A stretch of 64,000 bases of DNA from assembly GCF_029227915.1 (NCBI RefSeq), contig NC_079876.1:9240001-9304000 (forward strand), read 5' to 3'. Positions 22,045 to 27,422 of the stretch are shown here, piece by piece. Source of the DNA: Hydractinia symbiolongicarpus. Taxonomy: Eukaryota; Cnidaria; Hydrozoa; Anthoathecata; Hydractiniidae. The notes below the pieces were generated by a model that was given only the letters and a program-made list of their open reading frames with translations, was not told where the DNA came from and made no database searches. Positions within the stretch are counted from its first letter, which is position 1. Each line of letters begins with the position of its first letter. A program made the translations under genes and the position numbers.

Positions 22045-23325
22045 CTAACGCTTTGTCACCATGTAGGTGTATATCAGACCTCCGATCCCGACTATCAAAG
22101 CCCACAGGTTTTGACTCAACCAACCGACGGCTTCCTTTGCTCTATTTAGGATCCATGATACGATGGATCCAATTATACCGGGCAGTGATGCGGCTGCGGC
22201 ACCGGCTAATCTACCCAGGAGAGATCCAAGCGCACTCAGCTTGTTCTTTATCCATTCCCTCGCACCACCTTCGGTTTTTTCATGATTTTTTGTATTACCG
22301 GTGGATGACCCCCCACCCCCTGGTGTCAAAGTTTCAACTAGAAGGCCGATAACCATACTAAATGCCGTTAGTACACTGACGATGGTGATACCCTGCTCAC
22401 GGAATAGCGTTCGTATCTTTTCACCCAATGTAGTTTCTTTGTCAAGTACTTTGGTAATCGTCTCCCTGATGCTTTTTATTTGACTGTTAAGTTTACCTTT
22501 GAGAATATCGATAATCTCTTGCCGGCCTTTCAACTCATTTTGCAAACCTTTCAACCTTTCTTTCGCTTCATTTTGTTGTTCCTCGGTCATATTTGGTGTG
22601 TTTTCCATCTCTTCCAACTTGTTTTTTTCTCTGTCAATATGCTGTTCGAGCTGAACCTTTTTTGCAACTTCATCCTGAAGACTTCCTCTTATGTTTCTCA
22701 ATGATCTATCCAATCCTAGCAATTCACGCATAGGATATTCAAATAGATCACCGGTCTGGGTTGCTTCATGGTCTACAGATTGTTGTTTGACCAATGAAAT
22801 TAAATCTTCCGCACTGTTCACAACATCTCCAGACATGGTTTCTAATTCTATATCGGTCGCATTCTCTATTTTATCCGGTGACGGTAGTCTCTCTTCTATT
22901 TTGTTTAGCCTAGCGGCCTGTCGGGGGGTTATACTACCTTTCGGTATATCGAACCCCAAACCGCGCAGCCTTTTCTTGCCCAATAGATCTGCAATGGTAC
23001 CGGTAGACCTTAGAGATCCACCATTTGTCAGAGGTCTGTTATCACCCTTGTAGTATAATTCACGACCACGAGACTCAAACAGATCGGTATGTATCACGCT
23101 CGGATTCTCGTTTGGATATATAGTTAGTAGCTTCTCATAGAGCGATTTAACCAGCTCACTGGTAACTCTGGAGCGCAGAGAGGTTTCTCCACCGAATGAT
23201 GTCTCCTCATCGGGAGTATGTATCTGTACTCGTGTGCGTTCCCTCGGTACCAGAGGTGTGGAGTCATCGGTACCCTCGTCGGGTTGACCATGGTCACCAA
23301 ACGGATCAATATCAATGTCCGCCAT
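22045..23325 (-). CDS. 426-aa coiled-coil/membrane protein of Polintons, unknown function
   Basis: The N-terminal 50 residues are acidic and Pro-rich. Residues 51-200 are mixed helical. Residues 205-300 are strongly charged and coiled-coil-like. A hydrophobic segment lies at 312-332 (GITIVSVLTAFSMVIGLLVE), followed by a Gly-rich linker (336-339). An Ala/Gly-rich amphipathic region runs from 364 to 393, and a C-terminal hydrophobic segment from 406 to 421 is followed by MVTKR. Order: coiled coil, membrane segment, linker, amphipathic helices, membrane anchor. That order is suggestive of a membrane-active or virion membrane protein, but no fusion-protein homology can be claimed. I recall this C-terminal arrangement as recurrent in invertebrate Polintons. 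It is transcribed divergently from the 161-aa gene across 45 bp and ends at a hairpin. Confidence 0.82.
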   Translation of the reverse strand: MADIDIDPFGDHGQPDEGTDDSTPLVPRERTRVQIHTPDEETSFGGETSLRSRVTSELVKSLYEKLLTIYPNENPSVIHTDLFESRGRELYYKGDNRPLTNGGSLRSTGTIADLLGKKRLRGLGFDIPKGSITPRQAARLNKIEERLPSPDKIENATDIELETMSGDVVNSAEDLISLVKQQSVDHEATQTGDLFEYPMRELLGLDRSLRNIRGSLQDEVAKKVQLEQHIDREKNKLEEMENTPNMTEEQQNEAKERLKGLQNELKGRQEIIDILKGKLNSQIKSIRETITKVLDKETTLGEKIRTLFREQGITIVSVLTAFSMVIGLLVETLTPGGGGSSTGNTKNHEKTEGGAREWIKNKLSALGSLLGRLAGAAAASLPGIIGSIVSWILNRAKEAVGWLSQNLWALIVGIGGLIYTYMVTKR

Positions 23326-23370
23326 TATTTTATTTTATTTAGAGGATAGTTTTTTCCTAATATAATAGAA
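23326..23370. promoter_or_regulatory. Bidirectional intergenic promoter region, membrane-protein genes
   Basis: 45 bp of AT-rich DNA between divergent starts. CTAATATAATA at 23357-23367 is identical to 17510-17520 in the other divergent gap. The minus-strand side reads AAATAAAATAAAATAATGG into the start codon, resembling the AAAATAAAATAAAAG run upstream of the capsid gene at 18140. Confidence 0.5.
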
Positions 23371-23856
23371 ATGGCAGAGAGTTCTAGTACCAGAGAAGAA
23401 ACTTTTAAAACGGATATATCCAATTCCCAACTTGAGGAGCTGGTGAAATTACGAGGTAAGTTCCAAGACAGGACACACGAACACGGAGGATTTCTGATCA
23501 TATGGTCGATTCTGGAGGGATTATCCGGAACCGCAGCCATTACCGGCTCGATAGCGACTGCGGTGACCATTATTAGAAATTTGGGCGGTACCCATGGAAA
23601 TTACATGTGGAATTCGGGTATGTGTCTATTGGGCTCGGCTTCCTATGCGGTTACCGCCCAATATGTTAGGACATATCGGGAGAAACTTATCAAATTAAGA
23701 GCCGCATATCGCGTTGTACAAAATGCCATCGATGATTTCGATAAAACGCTACTCTGGCACACTCGGATCTGTAGAGCCGATTTTGAGAATTTGTGTGATA
23801 CGTATCATAGAACTCTCAAGGATCTGGATAAACTGGATATAGGTTATTTAGAGTAA
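23371..23856 (+). CDS. Membrane protein, paralogue A, 161 aa
   Basis: The N-terminal polar region contains NSQLEELVKLRGKF (residues 18-31). Two hydrophobic stretches follow (about 41-69 and 79-99), then a charged helical tail. The following gene has the same plan: NSQLGELRKLRDKF, a hydrophobic pair, then a tail with matching Y-R-x-KL and F..L...Y...LK positions. The two are therefore tandem paralogues that have diverged. A membrane hairpin topology with both ends on one side is likely. No catalytic motif is seen. The function is unknown; a virion membrane or host-membrane role is inferred from topology only. Confidence 0.78.
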   Translation: MAESSSTREETFKTDISNSQLEELVKLRGKFQDRTHEHGGFLIIWSILEGLSGTAAITGSIATAVTIIRNLGGTHGNYMWNSGMCLLGSASYAVTAQYVRTYREKLIKLRAAYRVVQNAIDDFDKTLLWHTRICRADFENLCDTYHRTLKDLDKLDIGYLE

Positions 23857-23880
23857 AGTTTTTTTCTTTGTAGTAACCAA

Positions 23881-24468
23881 ATGGCAGAGATTTATCCGAA
23901 GCTACCCACGGCTCCCGAGTATTCGAGCGAGCAGGACAAGTTTAATACTAATACCGTGAACTCTCAACTTGGGGAGCTTAGAAAATTACGTGATAAGTTC
24001 AATACAAAATATGAGAAATATAACAAGACGCTGCACAGACTGGTGCTTTTAAATGCCAGCGCCACGGCCCTAACCGTCGCTTCGGGCATAGGTTCGGTGG
24101 TGACCGGTGCCACGCTCATCGGAATCCCCGCTTCCGTCGGATTGGGAGCCGTAGCACTGTCTGGAACCATTTTCACGGGCTCCGTCATGGCTCTGATTAA
24201 AAGATATCGGAGCAAACTTGACAAGGTCATGAAATTATATGATGTTGCGACATCCGCCATCGCCGTGTTTGAAAACTCCGTCTCGCGGGCTCTGAATAAT
24301 GACGACATCAGTTACATTGAATTTCAAACCCTGAGCGGTATATACTACGAAGCTCTGAAAAAGATGATGAAAACCGACAGAAAGATGGAGAGCGAAACTC
24401 GCAACCAGTTTGAAAAAAGTCTAATGGACGAGGTTCAAAGCCTCAGAAGGACCGTAAATCAAGGTTAG
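23881..24468 (+). CDS. Membrane protein, paralogue B, 195 aa
   Basis: It has the same layout as the 161-aa protein upstream, with 24 bp between the genes, and both begin ATGGCAGAGA. A Pro/Tyr N terminus precedes NSQLGELRKLRDKF (27-40). Hydrophobic, Gly/Ala/Ser-rich segments lie at about 54-78 and 82-105 and look like a membrane hairpin. Residues 106-190 are charged helices ending in KMESETRNQFEKSLMDEV. The C-terminal tail is longer than that of paralogue A. I recall similar proteins in invertebrate Polintons and in animal genomes carrying them. The role is unknown. Confidence 0.78.
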   Translation: MAEIYPKLPTAPEYSSEQDKFNTNTVNSQLGELRKLRDKFNTKYEKYNKTLHRLVLLNASATALTVASGIGSVVTGATLIGIPASVGLGAVALSGTIFTGSVMALIKRYRSKLDKVMKLYDVATSAIAVFENSVSRALNNDDISYIEFQTLSGIYYEALKKMMKTDRKMESETRNQFEKSLMDEVQSLRRTVNQG

Positions 24469-24658
24469 TGATGTGCGCATGTACACCGCTCGCATATTTC
24501 GTGTGGTACGATAAAAATTAATATTAAGGCGGTTTGTGACATTATGCGGCGCGATCGTCCCCCCCAAGACTGAGCCATAGTGGCCCTATCTGCCGACCGA
24601 TCCGCGCGATCCCCGGCATCATCTTTACCTGTTTCTGGTAAAGATATCGCCCTCCTTT
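24469..24658. other. Convergent intergenic segment (190 bp)
   Basis: It lies between the 195-aa gene (plus) and the integrase (minus). It holds TGTGGTACGATAAAA (24502-24516), identical to 25682-25696 upstream of the 89-aa gene, a GC-rich stretch around 24543-24620, and the hairpin at 24621-24645. No open frame is supported. Confidence 0.6.
24621..24645 (-). terminator. Hairpin downstream of the integrase gene
   Basis: The arms ATCTTTACC and GGTAAAGAT (9 bp, perfect) enclose a 7-base loop. It lies 13 bases past the integrase stop. On the minus strand the 25-mer differs at one position from 15660-15684, so the element carries an inverted pair of this sequence. Confidence 0.55.
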
Positions 24659-25636
24659 TCACCAACCTTGCACATAATCAGGAGGTAATTCTGTATCTTC
24701 AGGTATTAACATCAATTCCTCTTTTACAAAAGCCCGTCCGGGTCCGTCTTGAACATAGTACATTACACGGTTACCAGGTTGCGCTATTACCTCACGCAAT
24801 CTATATGTGTTTTTCGACCATATTCTATCGGTTGCCCGTCTCCGCCCATCATCATGCTCTTCACCAGGTTGTAGTAGATATCTATACAGGCCATCTTTAG
24901 GTAATTCTACTTCAGGTGGATAGCTCTCTTGATTAACCAAAGGCACCTCTTTCATTATAATAGCATCTTTCGGCTTCATATCAATCATCTGCGTCTTTGT
25001 ATCGTTTAGCCTATCAATCAGTTTATACAGATGCTTAACCCATGTAGATGATACCTTTTCCGAATCATTCAGTTCTTGAGCATCTTGTATTTTGAATAAA
25101 TTTTCCGCAAGTATCTTGTTCAACGCCTCAACAAAAGCTGTGTGCGTATGCTTATATTTTGTAGTCGCCCTTTTAATTTCAACCTTATGCTTCTCCAACA
25201 GCTTTGATACATCTGCCTTGAATTCTGAACCGTTATCACATTGGAAAGTTTTCGGATAAGTTAATGGTCCTGCCTTGTAGATGTCCTCAATCATAGCGGC
25301 AACCTCTTTGGCTTTCTTAGTCCTCAAAGGTCGGGCTACCTTGTATCTGGAAGCAGCATCGATTCCCGACAAAATGTACTTATATTTATTACCATACAGT
25401 ATGTCACCGGGCATGTACAATAAATCGAATTGATGTAAATCATTAGGGGTGGTAACTTCATAATGTGGTCTTTCAACATGTTTTGGGGCGGGTAAATGTA
25501 CTTGCCAAAATGCTTGCTTTGATAGCCACTTCTTAATCTCCTTTGGCCCGAAGCCGAATACTCTTAAATTCTGAACAGCCTTTTGTCCTTTCCATAAATT
25601 TTGAGGTTGATAGTAAGTCTCTTGAAGTTTTGACAT
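24659..25636 (-). CDS. Retroviral-type (rve) Polinton integrase, 325 aa
   Basis: It would cut and join the element's ends to target DNA, producing the short target duplication. The catalytic core carries Asp71 (FDLLYMPGD), Asp134 (FQCDNGSEF) and Glu170 (AFVEALNK). The spacing between Asp134 and Glu170 is 35 residues, the D,D(35)E pattern of retroviral and Polinton integrases. The N-terminal 50 residues are helical and basic (AVQNLRVFGFGPKEIKKWLS), with no clear HHCC zinc finger. The C-terminal part (about 265-315) resembles the small SH3-like domain seen after rve cores. No stop or frameshift interrupts it, so this gene may still be functional. It runs opposite to its plus-strand neighbours and ends at a hairpin. 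Confidence 0.95.
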   Translation of the reverse strand: MSKLQETYYQPQNLWKGQKAVQNLRVFGFGPKEIKKWLSKQAFWQVHLPAPKHVERPHYEVTTPNDLHQFDLLYMPGDILYGNKYKYILSGIDAASRYKVARPLRTKKAKEVAAMIEDIYKAGPLTYPKTFQCDNGSEFKADVSKLLEKHKVEIKRATTKYKHTHTAFVEALNKILAENLFKIQDAQELNDSEKVSSTWVKHLYKLIDRLNDTKTQMIDMKPKDAIIMKEVPLVNQESYPPEVELPKDGLYRYLLQPGEEHDDGRRRATDRIWSKNTYRLREVIAQPGNRVMYYVQDGPGRAFVKEELMLIPEDTELPPDYVQGW

Positions 25637-25727
25637 GTTTTATTTATGCACACCTTTATTTATCTCCTTTTTGTGTTATGATGTGGTACGATAAAAGTGC
25701 TTAAAGTTTTTCATATATTATATTAAT
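25637..25727. promoter_or_regulatory. Divergent promoter region, integrase / SAP gene
   Basis: 91 bp between divergent starts. It contains TGTGGTACGATAAAA (25682-25696), 31 bp upstream of the 89-aa gene's ATG, then an AT-rich CATATATTATATTAATATG run into the start codon. The 15-mer's exact second copy (24502) suggests a specific binding site or a duplicated promoter. Confidence 0.45.
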
Positions 25728-25997
25728 ATGTCAGACATGGATACCACACCGGATTATAAATTGATGAAACTGAGAGAGTTGCGAGAGGTTGCCAAATCCC
25801 GCGGAATTAAGTATATCGTGGGTATGAGAAAGGCTAAACTGGTTGAGGTGATTGAGAAGAATGATCTCGACCCATCCTACACCATCGATCTGGATACCAA
25901 GAAGGAATGGTATGGATACTGTTCAAGGTGGAGGTCGAAAAACAGGGAGGCATATCTAAAAGCTCAAAAACGTTATAACGACAAAAGATCCAAGTGA
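25728..25997 (+). CDS. Small SAP-motif protein, 89 aa
   Basis: Residues about 12-46 (LMKLRELREVAKSRGIKYI, then MRKAKLVEVIEKND) match the two-helix SAP/HeH pattern, LxxLxxxAKxxGIxxxxxMRKxxLIxxI, which usually binds DNA. The C-terminal 35 residues are basic and aromatic (EWYGYCSRWRSKNREAYLKA), fitting a second nucleic-acid contact. This is the first of three consecutive plus-strand genes with an N-terminal SAP motif, the others being the RING gene and the polymerase. A role in genome binding or recruitment is inferred. A hairpin starts 11 bases after its stop. Confidence 0.8.
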   Translation: MSDMDTTPDYKLMKLRELREVAKSRGIKYIVGMRKAKLVEVIEKNDLDPSYTIDLDTKKEWYGYCSRWRSKNREAYLKAQKRYNDKRSK

Positions 25998-26008
25998 TTG
26001 GGTATTTT

Positions 26009-26032
26009 TTTGTTACTCAGACGAGTAACAAA
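26009..26032 (+). terminator. Perfect hairpin after the 89-aa SAP gene
   Basis: The arms TTTGTTACTC and GAGTAACAAA (10 bp) enclose AGAC. It is preceded by GGGTATTTT, as at 20061. The arm is identical to that of the hairpin at 27180. Confidence 0.6.
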
Positions 26033-26597
26033 TGTTGGTGGGTGGGTACCCATGGTCTAACCGGTCACGGCCCTCAAGGTGTTGGTGGGTGGGTACCCAT
26101 GGTGGAGCGATGTCAGTATCATAAACCGCGTTTTACCGCCATGAGGTCGGGTGGTTGTCTTGCGAACGAAGCCCCCCACGATCCTCGCGACCTCGGAGGT
26201 CCTGATTTTTTTCCCTGGGGGAGTACCCACCCACATTTACACTCCGGGAAACGATCCATGGTGGAGCGATGTCAGTATCATAAACCGCGTTTTACCACCA
26301 TGGAGCAGCGCAACCCCGGGTGGTTGTCTTGCGAACGACGCCCCTCACGATCCTCCACCCCGGTGGTTGTCTTGCGAACGAAGCCCCTCACGATCCTCCA
26401 CCCCGGTGGTTGTCTTGCGAACGAAGCCCCTCACGATCCTCCACCCCGGTGGTTGTCTTGCGAACGAAGCCCCTCACGATCCTCCACCCCGGTGGTTGTC
26501 TTGCGAACGAAGCCCCTCACGATCCTCCACCCCGGTGGTTGTCTTGCGAACGAAGCCCCTCACGATCCTCCACCCCGGTTAACGATTTATAAAACAT
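26033..26597. repeat. GC-rich non-coding repeat region (565 bp)
   Basis: It contains repeated blocks: GGTGGGTGGGTACCCATGG-type sequence at about 26037 and 26081 (and a related form at 27219), an inverted partner at about 26220-26236, and a GGAGCGATGTCAGTATCA block at about 26103, 26263 and 27237. The 43-bp tandem repeat follows. Long open frames here follow from a repeat lacking stops and look spurious. It could be a promoter/enhancer array or internal origin; the sequence does not decide. Confidence 0.7.
26319..26576 (+). repeat. 43-bp tandem repeat, 6 copies
   Basis: Six consecutive, almost identical units each begin GGTGGTTGTCTTGCGAACGA and end CTCCACCCC. The first unit has ACG where the others have AAG. 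A diverged lone unit lies near 26151-26195. There are no spacers, so it is not a CRISPR array. Near identity implies recent expansion. Confidence 0.93.
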
Positions 26598-26632
26598 CTT
26601 AAAGATTACAAAATCGTATATCACAACCAAGC
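26598..26632 (+). promoter_or_regulatory. Duplicated upstream region of the RING gene
   Basis: The stretch starting CTTAAAGATTACAAAATCGT runs to the ATG. It is repeated exactly, down to CAACCAAGC before the start codon, upstream of the polymerase (27388-27422), and again without that end at 27351-27376. It is probably a promoter plus 5' leader copied together with the SAP-encoding start of the gene. Confidence 0.6.
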
Positions 26633-27163
26633 ATGTCTTCAGGAATCGTTCTCGATTTGATACACAGTAGAGAATATATTGATGATTTTGATCTTTTCAC
26701 GGTCCCTGATTTAAGAGCCAGAGCGAGGTACCTTGGCCTACGTGGATATTCGCGGCTCAGAAGGGCTGAGCTTATCGAATTACTGTTATTATCAACAGTA
26801 CCCGCAAGATATCCCGATATGACTTTACCGCTCGTCATAGGGATGCTGGATCTCGAAGTGACCGAATTTTCAGGACCCGTGATGAGACCCGTGATGAGAC
26901 CAAATGTATCAGTGCCAAGACCGGTACCAGCACCTGGACCGATACCGGCGCAGCTTGAGATTGATGATGATGAGGACGCCGATGACATTGATGAAGATGA
27001 TAGATGTATCATTTGTCTTTCTAAACGAAAGACCGCAACCATTGTTCATGGTAGAGCGGGGCATTTTTGCTGCTGTCTATCATGTGCATATAATTTGGAG
27101 AATAGGAGGGATAAATGTCCCATATGTCGGGCACCAATAGATTTTGTCATTAGACAATATTGA
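26633..27163 (+). CDS. SAP-RING protein with MDM2-type RING finger, 176 aa (putative E3 ubiquitin ligase)
   Basis: Residues 24-52 (VPDLRARARYLGLRGYSRL onward) form a SAP-type motif nearly matching the polymerase N terminus. A short Pro-rich stretch (94-105) and an Asp/Glu-rich stretch (109-123) follow. Residues 125-165 form a RING with ligands Cys125, Cys128, His139, His144, Cys148, Cys151, Cys162 and Cys165. The spacing C-x2-C-x10-H-x4-H-x3-C-x2-C-x10-C-x2-C is, as I recall, that of MDM2/MDMX, whose C2H2C4 RING is unusual. The protein ends at Tyr176, 11 residues after the last Cys, a position where MDM2 also has a Tyr in its functional tail. An E3 ligase acting on a host nuclear protein is inferred. 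Capture from the host and convergence are both possible. Confidence 0.82.
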   Translation: MSSGIVLDLIHSREYIDDFDLFTVPDLRARARYLGLRGYSRLRRAELIELLLLSTVPARYPDMTLPLVIGMLDLEVTEFSGPVMRPVMRPNVSVPRPVPAPGPIPAQLEIDDDEDADDIDEDDRCIICLSKRKTATIVHGRAGHFCCCLSCAYNLENRRDKCPICRAPIDFVIRQY

Positions 27164-27179
27164 ACGCGAATTCCCGGCC

Positions 27180-27203
27180 TTTGTTACTCGGACGGGTAAC
27201 AAA
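27180..27203 (+). terminator. Hairpin after the RING gene
   Basis: The arms TTTGTTACTC and GGGTAACAAA form 10 pairs with one G-U in RNA, around a GGAC loop. It starts 17 bases after the RING stop and has the same left arm as the hairpin at 26009. Confidence 0.6.
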
Positions 27204-27422
27204 AATCCCGAGGTGTCGATGGGTGGGTACCCATGTTGGAGCGATGTCAGTATCACAAAGCGTGTTTTACTACAATTTAGCATGGTGGTTGCCCCACAAA
27301 CTAGGACACTCACGACCCTCCAACACGGTTTACGATTTTTAGAAAAATGGCTTAAAGATTACAAAATCGTATATCATAGCCAAACATCTTAAAGATTACA
27401 AAATCGTATATCACAACCAAGC
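27204..27422. promoter_or_regulatory. Polymerase upstream region with duplicated promoter-like repeats
   Basis: It contains a diverged copy of the GGTGGGTACCCAT and GGAGCGATGTCAGTATCA blocks found at 26081-26140, a degenerate single 43-bp unit (about 27280-27330), then two copies of the CTTAAAGATTACAAAATCGT element (27351-27376 and 27388-27413). The last copy leads into the polymerase ATG. This is the same order as upstream of the RING gene, so the two regions look like one duplication. Confidence 0.55.

Noticed and set aside
22053-23053. Plus-strand ORFs of 60-120 codons opposite the 426-aa gene
   Set aside because: They are shadows of the long minus-strand gene, with no independent start context or domain.
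24465-24665. 66-codon minus ORF between paralogue B and the integrase
   Set aside because: It overlaps the hairpin and repeat region, has arginine-rich composition from GC-rich DNA, and shows no recognisable family.
24659-25636. LTR retrotransposon or retrovirus
   Set aside because: The rve integrase is present, but there is no reverse transcriptase, gag or protease, and the ends are inverted, not direct, repeats.
26319-26576. CRISPR-like array
   Set aside because: Units are contiguous with no variable spacers, and the context is eukaryotic.
25994-26602. 202-, 143- and 90-codon ORFs over the 43-bp repeats
   Set aside because: 43 is not a multiple of 3, so the repeat cycles through all frames and stays open only because the unit lacks stops. 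Composition is repetitive and unlike the element's genes.
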